DNA of 63,383 nt, taken from positions 1-63,383 of the forward strand of contig JAKSUC010000015.1 in NCBI GenBank assembly GCA_024413595.1. The letters are read 5' to 3'. The DNA is from Bacteroidales bacterium (lineage in GTDB: Bacteria > Bacteroidota > Bacteroidia > Bacteroidales > UBA3824). The position numbers and the translations under genes were made by a program. Positions 18,766-27,468 of the stretch are shown here, one piece after another. A model generated the notes under the pieces. The model worked only from the letters and a program-made list of their open reading frames with translations, did not search any database and was not told where the DNA came from. Each line of letters begins with the position of its first letter. Position 1 is the first letter of the stretch.

Positions 18766-20358
18766 CTAATTTACTAATTCCATTTCTTGAGAATATACAG
18801 ATGAAGTAATTCTTGATGAAGCAATTGCAATGGCTAATGATTGTGCAACACGTTCCATAAATTCAATTTCATAGTCTTCAAAAACATGTGTTGATGCTAA
18901 TTCAAGTATTCCTAAAACTTTTTCATCCATAATCAATGGTAATAATAGTAAATTTTTAGGACTTGAAGTACCTAATCCAGAATGAATTTCTATGTATTTT
19001 TTAGGTAATTTGGTCATATTGATTTTTTCTTTTTCAAGATAACATTGACCTACTAAACCTTCTCCTGGATAAACTCTGTGCTGAACAAATTTTGCTTTTT
19101 GATATGCAATTGTTGCTACTTGTTCTAGATAAATATCATCTTTGTCTCTGTCGTTTAAAACAAAAATTCCACCAATTTGAGCGTCAATATATTCTGCTAA
19201 TTTCTTTAAAACTTTAGAAACCATAGAACCATTTGCATCGTCACCCATACGAATAATATCACCTAAAACCGCAATGGCTTCAGCAGCCCATTGACGACGT
19301 TTATTTTCTTCTTTTCTGCGTTCTTCTTCTTCTTGAGCTTTTCTTAATGAATCGCGCATCTCAAGAAGAGAGTTTCCTAAATTATCTTTTGAACTTAGTA
19401 GTTTAAATTGGCTATCAAGGTTACCCATCCCAATTTGTTTTGCGAATCCTGCATACGAAGCAAATCCTTCAATCAAAGCATCTAGTGATTTTTTCATCTG
19501 TCCAATTTCGTCATTACGTTCTAGAGCAAGTTTTTCAACAACCAGTCCTTGAGACATCTGATTTAATTGGTTTTCAATCATCTTGATAGGTTCTGTTACT
19601 GAATTACCGAAATAATACAATACAATTGTTGCAATCAAAATCAATATAACACCAATTATAATGGTAATTCTTACCAAGTTAGAAATACGAGTATTTAAAG
19701 CTACTGTTTTTTCAAGAACAAGTTCGTCGATATAATCTTCGTACACACCAGTTCCAATAACCCAACCTAATGGTTCATAAAGTTTAATAAATGCTATTTT
19801 ACTAATCCATTCACTAGTTTCTGGTTTGTAGAATTGGTATGTTAATATTCCTTCTCCATTGTTAGCTCTAATACAATCAGCATAAGCGTCATAAACGTTT
19901 TCGTCAGTATCTCCTACATAAAAGACGTGAGGATCACCTTCCAACTCAGGCATAGATGCGTGCATCACAACCACGTATGGAGGTTCATATTCATTAATCC
20001 ATAAATATCCATCAACGCCAAATCTTAAAACTCTAAGATTTTCAAGTGTGATTTTCAACATATTTATGGCAACCATTTTCACGTTTTCATCATCAAGGCT
20101 ATCTGTAATTTCAAATCCATATCTTTCTCTTACCCCCATATCACTACTATTACGATATGAATGGTCTATCATATCGTATGCTATGTTAACGATATCTTTG
20201 AGCTGCTTGGTTAATGTTTCAATTTGATCTTTCTTAAATTTTTGGATATCTTCCAAAGCATTAGCTTTGAATTTTGATATCGAATAAAATGCAATAAGAA
20301 CAATTGAAGTCAACACTGTAAAACTCGTAAATAATGGTAATTTAGTTTTTAACTTCAT
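18766..20358 (-). CDS. membrane sensor: Cache - HAMP - GAF protein without output domain
   Basis: 530 aa. A membrane segment at about 9-27, a periplasmic single-Cache domain (about 40-225; DGYLWINEYEPPYVVVMHAS, GWVIGTGVYEDYIDEL), a second membrane segment (about 230-250), a HAMP linker (VTEPIKMIENQLNQMSQG), a charged coiled-coil (EEEERRKEENKRRQ) and a GAF domain (about 360-520: GIFVLNDRDKDDIYLEQVAT, YPGEGLVGQC, LPLIMDEKVLGILEL). No histidine kinase, GGDEF, methyl-accepting or phosphatase domain follows. It could be a sensor that works by contact with a separate partner. Cache domains of this sequence type bind small organic acids, but the ligand is not known. Confidence 0.85.
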   Translation of the reverse strand: MKLKTKLPLFTSFTVLTSIVLIAFYSISKFKANALEDIQKFKKDQIETLTKQLKDIVNIAYDMIDHSYRNSSDMGVRERYGFEITDSLDDENVKMVAINMLKITLENLRVLRFGVDGYLWINEYEPPYVVVMHASMPELEGDPHVFYVGDTDENVYDAYADCIRANNGEGILTYQFYKPETSEWISKIAFIKLYEPLGWVIGTGVYEDYIDELVLEKTVALNTRISNLVRITIIIGVILILIATIVLYYFGNSVTEPIKMIENQLNQMSQGLVVEKLALERNDEIGQMKKSLDALIEGFASYAGFAKQIGMGNLDSQFKLLSSKDNLGNSLLEMRDSLRKAQEEEERRKEENKRRQWAAEAIAVLGDIIRMGDDANGSMVSKVLKKLAEYIDAQIGGIFVLNDRDKDDIYLEQVATIAYQKAKFVQHRVYPGEGLVGQCYLEKEKINMTKLPKKYIEIHSGLGTSSPKNLLLLPLIMDEKVLGILELASTHVFEDYEIEFMERVAQSLAIAIASSRITSSVYSQEMELVN

Positions 20359-20579
20359 AATATACTATCTACGAAAATTAATGCAATATAGTGTACCTTT
20401 TTGTAAAAAAGAAATAAATCTACACTTTTTTTTATATTTTTTCAAATTTTATACCGAATAGAGAATATTACAAAATATTATTTATTTTTTTTAGGAGATG
20501 TAATTATTTGTATAATAAACTTTTGATTCTTTACATAATAAAAAAAACTCTAAAAATTAAAAAAAACTCTAAAAAATAT

Positions 20580-20609
20580 TTGTGGATATAAAAATAATAT
20601 CTACCTTTG
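20580..20609 (+). promoter_or_regulatory. tRNA-Met promoter
   Basis: TTG (20580-20582), 19 bp, TACCTTTG (20602-20609), a perfect consensus about 48 bp before the tRNA. The upstream stretch has two copies of AAAAAAACTCTAAAAA, which may act as an AT-rich UP element. Confidence 0.8.
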
Positions 20610-20657
20610 CACCGTCTTAGAAAAAGGGATATTTCAAGGTCTAAGGCTATGCAAGAG

Positions 20658-20731
20658 GGCGAGATAGCTCAGCTGGTTAGAGCGTATGATTCATAATCAT
20701 AAGGTCCCCGGTTCAATCCCGGGTCTCGCTA
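20658..20731 (+). tRNA. tRNA-Met (anticodon CAT), elongator type
   Basis: 74 nt: acceptor GGCGAGA pairs with TCTCGCT (G-U first pair), D-arm GCTC/GAGC, anticodon stem TATGA/TCATA with loop TTCATAA, T-arm CCCGG-TTCAATC-CCGGG, discriminator A, CCA not encoded. The anticodon stem lacks the three G-C pairs of the initiator, so it is an elongator Met or possibly the tRNA-Ile whose CAT is modified to lysidine; the sequence alone does not separate these. Confidence 0.92.
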
Positions 20732-20742
20732 CAATAAATAAA

Positions 20743-20786
20743 AAAAGCTATAATTTCAAATAAATGTGGAAATTATAGCTTTTATT
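20743..20786 (+). terminator. tRNA-Met terminator
   Basis: AAGCTATAATTTC and its complement form a 13-bp stem followed by TTTTATTATTT, 12 bp after the tRNA. Confidence 0.8.
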
Positions 20787-21241
20787 ATTTATTTTTTACA
20801 AAGTAATTTCTTTTATTCTTTATTTTTAAACTTCTTATTCGTATTTTAAGGATATTATTATATTATATTTCATTTTTTCTTTTTTGATGCTTTTTTTATT
20901 ACATTTTGAATGTAATAGTTAAATTATATAGTGATTTTTACTAATATTATTTTATATTTATTATATTGTTTACTTATTATTAATTTTAGAATTATATTTT
21001 ACATTATTACGCTATAATATATCCTTTAAACTTCATAATTATTTTATTTTCCTGCTATAAAAATTCATGTTTTTTTTAATCATTAAAATTTAATCTTGGT
21101 AATTATATTTTATGAATTGAATTCTATCACTCTTGTATTAATATATAATTGTAACTATATTATTTTTTTGAAGGGAATATATTTTAATAAAAAAACTAAA
21201 GAAAAGAAAAAAGATATATTTTGTAAAATACAACAAATTCT
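20787..21241. other. AT-rich intergenic stretch with no recognisable gene
   Basis: About 455 bp of very AT-rich sequence dense in stop codons in all frames. I see no RNA gene, repeat family or gene remnant in it. Confidence 0.6.
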
Positions 21242-21267
21242 GCTCTTAGCAAAATCTGCTAAGAGCC
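21242..21267 (-). terminator. hairpin downstream of the PorP/SprF operon
   Basis: GCTCTTAGCA-AAATC-TGCTAAGAGC is a perfect 10-bp stem with a 5-nt loop. It stands 77 bp past the stop of the PorP gene. The T-run is weak on both sides, so it may be a terminator or an mRNA-end stabiliser. Confidence 0.6.
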
Positions 21268-21343
21268 AGTTTTAATAATAGTCATATGGAAATTTAATAA
21301 TATTCTTTTCAGAATTATAAAATTTTACTTAAACTAGAACATA

Positions 21344-22378
21344 CTATAATCTTGGACAAGAAATGGCGGTATGACGTTTTTTTGCTTTTGCTGCAGTTTT
21401 AAACTCATACATAACTGAAATTTCGTGAGCACCACCAGTAGTACTTAAAAGTTCGCCAATAGAAAAGTCATAGCTATATCCAATATGAAGATCAAAAATT
21501 TTGTATCCAATAAGAAGAATAATAGCGTCAAGGTTGCTATAGCTATCTTCTCTAACGGCAACGGGAATACCTCTAACCCACATACCTAAAGTAAATGGAT
21601 TTTTGTTCCAATAAGCACCAAGACTTAATTGGTCTGATAATTTAGAATATTCATAAAGAGCTGTAAATGAAACACTTTGCATATCATCTTTATTTCTACG
21701 ACCTGCTGAACGTGAAGGTCCTCCTACATATAATTTTGCACCTCCAAATGCTGAAACTTTGATGTCCTCACGATAAGAATCATCATTATATAATGAAGTT
21801 TTTGGTCTTAATAGATGGTCAACAGAAAAGCCTCCCCAATATTTATCACTATATCCTAAACATGAAACTTGCATATCAATATATGGTTTATTTGTTAGAG
21901 GTGCTGTTTCTGCAGTTAAACGGGTGATATCTCCATTTTCATCTATCATATCATTAAAAACAAGTTTTTCAAAATCGACACTTCTTTTATTATATTTAAA
22001 TGAAATTCCAGGACGAACTGTCCATTCTCTAGACACTTTTGTATACCAAGAATAACAAACATCTATAGTTGTTAATGCTAAATTACCATCTCCAGCTTCG
22101 TCTCTTAATGCCATTAAGCCAACTCCACTTTTGATTTTATCAAAATGTTGGTCATAACTAACTGCATATGTATTAAATGTTCCCGACTCAGGCCATTGAT
22201 TTCGATAGTTTACAACTAATCTACTAGCATCAATTGCTCCAGCATAAGATGGAGCTAAATAAAGTGGGCATGAATAAAACTGCGAAAACTGTATGATTTG
22301 AGCATCGCATTTTATAGCGGAAAAAATAAATAGTACCGCAACTAATTGTATTACAAAATATCTTTTCAAAGTATTCAT
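21344..22378 (-). CDS. PorP/SprF family type IX secretion system membrane protein (1)
   Basis: 344 aa from the ATG at 22378, which opens the signal peptide MNTLKRYFVIQLVAVLFIF; the longer frame only adds Asn/Lys-rich sequence. Family marks: QFSQFYSCPLYLAPSYAGA right after the signal, NYRNQWP, AVSYDQHFDKIKSGVGLMA, and the closing GGAHEISVMYEF strand. PorP/SprF are outer-membrane barrels associated with the type IX secretion machine and with delivery or attachment of gliding adhesins. It is the last gene of a leftward group with the two genes upstream (131-bp gap to the nearer). Confidence 0.88.
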   Translation of the reverse strand: MNTLKRYFVIQLVAVLFIFSAIKCDAQIIQFSQFYSCPLYLAPSYAGAIDASRLVVNYRNQWPESGTFNTYAVSYDQHFDKIKSGVGLMALRDEAGDGNLALTTIDVCYSWYTKVSREWTVRPGISFKYNKRSVDFEKLVFNDMIDENGDITRLTAETAPLTNKPYIDMQVSCLGYSDKYWGGFSVDHLLRPKTSLYNDDSYREDIKVSAFGGAKLYVGGPSRSAGRRNKDDMQSVSFTALYEYSKLSDQLSLGAYWNKNPFTLGMWVRGIPVAVREDSYSNLDAIILLIGYKIFDLHIGYSYDFSIGELLSTTGGAHEISVMYEFKTAAKAKKRHTAISCPRL

Positions 22379-22509
22379 GTTTTTATCAACCTTTTTGTAA
22401 AACGTAACCATTTTTTTATTATTATTTAAAATCAAAAAAATAGTAGTCAAATTTTGAAGCACAAGATATAAAATTATTTAACAAATACAATACCGATTCA
22501 GAATATAAT

Positions 22510-24393
22510 TTATTCGCAAATTTTAGGCATTTTTTTGCATATTGATTCTTGTAATGTTGCTAGTTCTGTTATTGCAATTTGTATCTGCTCTATTACATTC
22601 TCAATTTCAGATGTTTTTGTATCTTGAGTTTCAAATTTGATTAGTGATTGTAGTTTTTCTCTATTTTGTTGCATTTTTAAATATTCTTGATAAACAAATT
22701 CAACATCCATAGGCATTGATTCTTTATAATCGTTGTCAAAATGTTGTTTCATTATTTGCTCTTTTTGCAAAGTTGCAAATATACAATCTTTTGCTGTTGT
22801 TATTGTATTATTTAGTTTTTTTATTGCTAAAACTTTGTTTGAGTCTTCTAAGCGAATAAAATAGTCAGATATTGCAACATCTGCGTGTGTTTTACATGAT
22901 TTACAATATGTTGCATTGATTTCTGATTTTAATGTTTCGCAATATTCTGTTGATTCTGTTGAAGGTGTTAATTTATTCAACTTTTCAACTTTATTTGCAA
23001 AAAATTTGTTGTAATGTTGGTTCTCTATACGATTAATTAATTTATTTAGTTGTGTTACTCCTGTATCGTTTTGAGATGAAAAGTCTATTGAATGCAAGGT
23101 TTGCAATACTAATTCGTTTTGTTCTTGGGTTATATTATTAAAATTATATTCTGATAATAATTGTGTTATCTTTTTTATATTTTTTAGATTTTTATCTGCA
23201 TCTAAATATATTTCTGCTGTTCGCATTATTGATTCATAGGTTTGTTTAAATTCGTTTTGATAGATTGAATTGTTTATATATTCAGTTTGACAAGATTTAT
23301 TTATGTTTCTCAATGTTCTATAATCAACAAATATTTTTTGAAACATTTTTCTAAAATCATTGGTGGTTTGATTATTATAGTTTAGGGTGTAATTATTTAT
23401 ACTGTTTTTTAATGTTATAAATGCTTTTAAAAATTCGATAAGTTTTAATTCTTGTGTATAAATATCATTACTAATTAAATTAGAATTATAACTACGTTTT
23501 ATTTTTGCTAATCGTGTTTCTACATATTCTGATGTTATGTCATCACCGACTACTGGTTCTGATATATATTTTGATTTGTAATTTACTACAACAAAATATG
23601 GGTATTTACATTCTCCTATTAAATCTTGAATTTTTTTTCGATCAATTGTTGGTTCTTTTTCTGTATTAAAATATTGTTCAAATTTTTCAAAATTCATTTC
23701 AGAATGTCCTTGTTGTGATGGTATAAATGAATATACTGAAACTGAACATATTTTCTTATTAAAATCTCGTTCTTCGTAAAGCCTTATTGTTGAATTAAAA
23801 CGATATTCTTGATTATTGCTTTTTGCTTTTATTAACGCTCCTAATTCTCCTACAAGAGTTTTGGTTGCTCCTAATGGTGTTGTTAGGCTAGATATTTTGG
23901 TTAATTGTTCTGATACAAAATCATAGATTCTATTTATTTTATCTCCTGTTATTACATCAATATTTATTGAGGCATCAATTTTTCCTCCTGATAAAGTTGA
24001 TATTGGCAAATTATCTATCACATTTACGGCTTCATAGTTTTCAGATGTAAATGTTTTCATATCACCTAAAGTATTGTCAACATTGAAATTATATATTGGA
24101 TATGATAAATTTCCTAATGAAGTGCCATCTATATTTGTGGTTATTAAAATGTTTCTTACATCATCAAATTTCTTTTTCTTTTTTGGACTATAATATATCT
24201 CGTTTAATAAAGGTTGAAATTTTGTGGCATTAAATAAATATAAATCTGTTGATAAATATTGCCATTCACTATTAAAATCATATTCTATATTTTTTTTGAC
24301 TTCAGGATTTACAATTACCATATCTTGCGCTATTAATGTTGTTGAACAACATAACATTAATAAATATACTATAATATATTTTACTTTTTTCAT
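22510..24393 (-). CDS. unrecognised secreted protein, 627 aa
   Basis: I do not recognise this family. It has a signal peptide (MKKVKYIIVYLLMLCCSTTL, ending IAQ). An N-terminal beta-rich part (about 25-240, with LGNLSYPIYNFNVDNTLGDM and an SGGKIDASINIDV strand) is followed by a long Asn/Gln/Lys-rich, mostly helical part (about 270-600) with four cysteines in the last 140 residues (CETLKSEINATYCKSCKTH). It lies 10 bp downstream of the Lnb/DUF4105 gene and upstream of a PorP/SprF gene, so it may be a periplasmic part of envelope biogenesis or a type IX substrate; no C-terminal sorting domain is obvious. The function is open. Confidence 0.75.
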   Translation of the reverse strand: MKKVKYIIVYLLMLCCSTTLIAQDMVIVNPEVKKNIEYDFNSEWQYLSTDLYLFNATKFQPLLNEIYYSPKKKKKFDDVRNILITTNIDGTSLGNLSYPIYNFNVDNTLGDMKTFTSENYEAVNVIDNLPISTLSGGKIDASINIDVITGDKINRIYDFVSEQLTKISSLTTPLGATKTLVGELGALIKAKSNNQEYRFNSTIRLYEERDFNKKICSVSVYSFIPSQQGHSEMNFEKFEQYFNTEKEPTIDRKKIQDLIGECKYPYFVVVNYKSKYISEPVVGDDITSEYVETRLAKIKRSYNSNLISNDIYTQELKLIEFLKAFITLKNSINNYTLNYNNQTTNDFRKMFQKIFVDYRTLRNINKSCQTEYINNSIYQNEFKQTYESIMRTAEIYLDADKNLKNIKKITQLLSEYNFNNITQEQNELVLQTLHSIDFSSQNDTGVTQLNKLINRIENQHYNKFFANKVEKLNKLTPSTESTEYCETLKSEINATYCKSCKTHADVAISDYFIRLEDSNKVLAIKKLNNTITTAKDCIFATLQKEQIMKQHFDNDYKESMPMDVEFVYQEYLKMQQNREKLQSLIKFETQDTKTSEIENVIEQIQIAITELATLQESICKKMPKICE

Positions 24394-24403
24394 ATTTTTT
24401 TAA

Positions 24404-25576
24404 TTAATATCTTTTACAAAATCCAAGACGTGACAAACGTAATATTAATATGCACATTAATGGATAAAATCCTATATCAAATTGTTGTGGCAATAAAGCA
24501 CTAAATAATAAAACTATCAATGTTATAACGGCTGTTACTTTAAAATATTTAGTCCAAAATTGTGAATAATTTTTAATATTGAATGATGCTACAATGTGTA
24601 TTGGTATTGCCCAAAGAATATTCAAATTATTTACTGTTACAGTGTGTTCTGTTCCCACCCACATAAATACAAACAATATTCCAAACAATCCTACAATAAA
24701 TAATAATATTCGATCTATAATTGCATATAATTTACCACGTTTTATTTCATAAAATGTTATTAATGCTAAAAGAGAAAACATCATCCAAAATAATAACGAT
24801 GGTGATAAAAATGTAAAAAAGTCTGATTTGTCAACAGGTTGTTCAAATTCTAGAAGTGTATTTGTTTCTAACACTAATGGTTCTTCTATTCCGTTATGAG
24901 TTATTGTTGAATTGTTAAGTGTTGTAAAAACGTGTTCTGGTAAAAACATTGCTGTTCTACAATCTGCAATTTTATCTACAGGAAGCCCCATTAATAAATC
25001 TACCCCAAATCTAAACCAAGGCATTTCGGTTAGATGGGAATGTATCATATCTCTAAAACTTTCAGTATATTGCTCTTTTGAAAATTTTACATTTTCTTTA
25101 CATATTTTTTCAATTATGTCTCTAATTCTTGTTGCGCAATTATCTTCAAGAAAATTATATTTGTAATATTTGTTTTCTTCTAAACTATTCCATTCAAGAT
25201 ATTCAAACATTGATTGACGTTCTTGAGAAGTTAAATTCAAAACTTGTTCTTTTATTTCTCGTCCTGATCTGTCATATTCTATACAAAATCTAGAGTATGT
25301 GGCTTTTGAAACATGATAATTTAAAAATCCTCTAACAAATTTTATGTAAAAAGATTTTTGTTTATAATTAAAAGTTCCATAATTATATACATAATCAATA
25401 TTTCTACTTTCACTCACTACTCTAAATGCACAATGTCCAAATGCTGCATACATTTGATTTCCGTCAGCACATGTTAAGATACTTACTTTTATATCATTAT
25501 AATCTGTTGTATCTGTTTGACTAAACATTGACAACGGTAATAATAAAAATACAAATAATAATAATCGTTTTATCAT
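24404..25576 (-). CDS. Lnb N-terminal periplasmic domain (DUF4105) membrane protein
   Basis: 390 aa. Signal peptide (MIKRLLLFVFLLLPLSMFSQ), then the DUF4105 domain (about 25-240): VSILTCADGNQMYAAFGHCA with the conserved GHxA, DYVYNYGTFNY, NFLEDNCATRIRD with the N-C pair of a papain-like active site, and four or five membrane segments in the last 150 residues. Members of this family include the Bacteroides lipoprotein N-acyltransferase Lnb, which adds the third acyl chain to lipoproteins; I recall this from the literature and cannot show the reaction from the sequence. First gene of the leftward group that ends in PorP/SprF. Confidence 0.8.
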   Translation of the reverse strand: MIKRLLLFVFLLLPLSMFSQTDTTDYNDIKVSILTCADGNQMYAAFGHCAFRVVSESRNIDYVYNYGTFNYKQKSFYIKFVRGFLNYHVSKATYSRFCIEYDRSGREIKEQVLNLTSQERQSMFEYLEWNSLEENKYYKYNFLEDNCATRIRDIIEKICKENVKFSKEQYTESFRDMIHSHLTEMPWFRFGVDLLMGLPVDKIADCRTAMFLPEHVFTTLNNSTITHNGIEEPLVLETNTLLEFEQPVDKSDFFTFLSPSLLFWMMFSLLALITFYEIKRGKLYAIIDRILLFIVGLFGILFVFMWVGTEHTVTVNNLNILWAIPIHIVASFNIKNYSQFWTKYFKVTAVITLIVLLFSALLPQQFDIGFYPLMCILILRLSRLGFCKRY

Positions 25577-25610
25577 TTTTTATTATTGAATTTTTGAATA
25601 ATATTTCAAT

Positions 25611-25624
25611 GTGTAAATTTACAC
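25611..25624. promoter_or_regulatory. perfect 14-bp palindrome between divergent operons
   Basis: GTGTAAATTTACAC is its own reverse complement. It lies in the 186-bp gap between the leftward Lnb operon and the rightward FkbM-PorP-GldJ operon, 35 bp from the Lnb ATG. It is a good candidate operator for a dimeric regulator; the regulator is not known. Confidence 0.4.
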
Positions 25625-25762
25625 TTAAAATTATTAATCAACAAAAAAAAATAACTTCATGTTTAATTTTTTTAATAAAACACTTTTTTTTAGATAAAAA
25701 AACTACTTTTGCGTTTAAATACTATTTTTGATTTTAGTAAAAAAAACTTACATATAAAAAAA

Positions 25763-26455
25763 ATGAGCAAAATATCTCAATTTCTTAAACTAATAAAACT
25801 CCGCCTAACTGATGATGTAAAACATTTAAAAACATCAATAAAAACACCTAAAATTTGGTATGGAAACGAATATGCTGGTTTTTTTATTAATCCAAATCTT
25901 TTAAATCAAGACTCAATAGTTTATTCTTTTGGAATTGGTACAGATATTAGTTTTGACCAAGAAATCATTTCAAAACATAATGCTAAAGTTTTCGGATTTG
26001 ATCCAACTCCAAAATCTATCAATTGGATAAAACAACAAAATATCAATGATAATTTTTCGTTTTATGATTTTGGAATAAGTAATAAAACTGAAAAAGTTAA
26101 TTTTTTTTTACCTAAAAATTCCAACTATGTCTCTGGTAGTATGGTTCAACAATCAAATGTTAATACAGATAATTACGTTGAAGTAAACATGAAAACTCTT
26201 TCTGATATAATGAAAGAATTAAAACATACTCACATTGATGTTTTAAAAATTGATATTGAAGGTTCAGAATATGCTGTTATTGAAAATATTATAGAATCAA
26301 AAATTGATATAACACAATTATTAATTGAATTTCATGATAGACTATTTCCTACAAAAAGAGAGATGTCAAAAAAAGCTGTTGCTCAATTAACACAAGCAGG
26401 ATATAAAATATTTGGGATATCACATACTTTAGAAGAGGTATCTTTTATTAAATAA
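25763..26455 (+). CDS. FkbM family methyltransferase
   Basis: 230 aa from the ATG at 25763; the upstream in-frame TTG adds an unlikely 18 residues. The SAM-binding core is recognisable: SIVYSFGIGTDISFDQEI (motif I with GIG), VFGFDPTPKSINWI, FYDFGIS, VNMKTLSDIM and HIDVLKIDIEGSEYAVIENI, the family signature with the acidic pair. It methylates an unknown acceptor, often a sugar or lipid-linked glycan in relatives. It is 10 bp ahead of a PorP/SprF gene, in a rightward operon with GldJ. Confidence 0.87.
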   Translation: MSKISQFLKLIKLRLTDDVKHLKTSIKTPKIWYGNEYAGFFINPNLLNQDSIVYSFGIGTDISFDQEIISKHNAKVFGFDPTPKSINWIKQQNINDNFSFYDFGISNKTEKVNFFLPKNSNYVSGSMVQQSNVNTDNYVEVNMKTLSDIMKELKHTHIDVLKIDIEGSEYAVIENIIESKIDITQLLIEFHDRLFPTKREMSKKAVAQLTQAGYKIFGISHTLEEVSFIK

Positions 26456-26464
26456 AAACATAAA

Positions 26465-27430
26465 ATGAAAAAAATATATATATTTCTTGTAATAATATTA
26501 TCATCAATAACAACATATTCTCAAGAAATATATTTTTCGCAATATTATGCCGATAAATTATCAATTAACCCTGCTTTTTCAGGATTGAAAGAATGTAAAG
26601 AAATAAATCTTATCTTAAAACATCAATGGCCCAATATAGGAAATGGCTACAAAACATATTGTGCTTCATATATTCAAAATTTAAATAGATGTGGCATTGG
26701 ATTTAGAACTTACGGAACTTCAAGTGGAGAAACTTTTTACAACAATTATTTTGCAGTCTCATATTCTACAAAAGTGAAACTAACACGTAGATTTAGATGT
26801 TCTGCAGGAATAGAAATTTCTTATTTTAATCAAAAAATAAAGCAAAATAATCTTGTATATTACAGCATGATAGACCCATCAAATGGAAACATAAGTGGGC
26901 TCCAAGAATATACAGACATACCTACAAACAATCTTTTAGATTTATCTTTAGGATTAATGATTTTTGATAACAAAACAATAGCAAGTGTAGCTATTTATAA
27001 TATCGTAAATTTTGATATTTCAAATAATAATGATAGAGATAATAAAATAATATCAGCATTATTAAGTCACAAAATAAATATCCCACATTTAATAAAAAAT
27101 CAAAAATACGAAACATCATACCTAATACCAAGTATAATATATAGGCGACAATGCTCAACAAATACAATCCAAGCAGGAATCTATTTAGATAGCTATCCAT
27201 TAATTGCAGGAATAACATATCGAATAGAAAAAAATGAATATAAAGCTAGTGCAATAATTGCAAGTATTGGAATATCAGTAAAAAATATTCAAATAGGATA
27301 TGGACACGATTTTGAAATATCACCAATAATAAAAAAAACATACGGCACACACGAAATAGCCGTAAAATATAAATTAGGAAACAATAAAAAAAATGAGGGT
27401 CGACAAACAATATTATGTCCCGCTTTTTAG
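26465..27430 (+). CDS. PorP/SprF family type IX secretion system membrane protein (2)
   Basis: 321 aa. Signal peptide (MKKIYIFLVIILSSITTYSQ), then IYFSQYYADKLSINPAFSGL and KHQWPNIGNGYKTYCASYIQ, the same family pattern as the 21344-22378 protein, and a closing YGTHEIAVKYKLG strand. Both paralogues end with a short CP tail (TILCPAF here, AISCPRL there). It lies in an operon between the FkbM methyltransferase and GldJ (38-bp gap), supporting a role in gliding or type IX export. Confidence 0.88.
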   Translation: MKKIYIFLVIILSSITTYSQEIYFSQYYADKLSINPAFSGLKECKEINLILKHQWPNIGNGYKTYCASYIQNLNRCGIGFRTYGTSSGETFYNNYFAVSYSTKVKLTRRFRCSAGIEISYFNQKIKQNNLVYYSMIDPSNGNISGLQEYTDIPTNNLLDLSLGLMIFDNKTIASVAIYNIVNFDISNNNDRDNKIISALLSHKINIPHLIKNQKYETSYLIPSIIYRRQCSTNTIQAGIYLDSYPLIAGITYRIEKNEYKASAIIASIGISVKNIQIGYGHDFEISPIIKKTYGTHEIAVKYKLGNNKKNEGRQTILCPAF

Positions 27431-27468
27431 TTATATTTGTGAAATTTTGTTTAAAAACTAATAATAAT

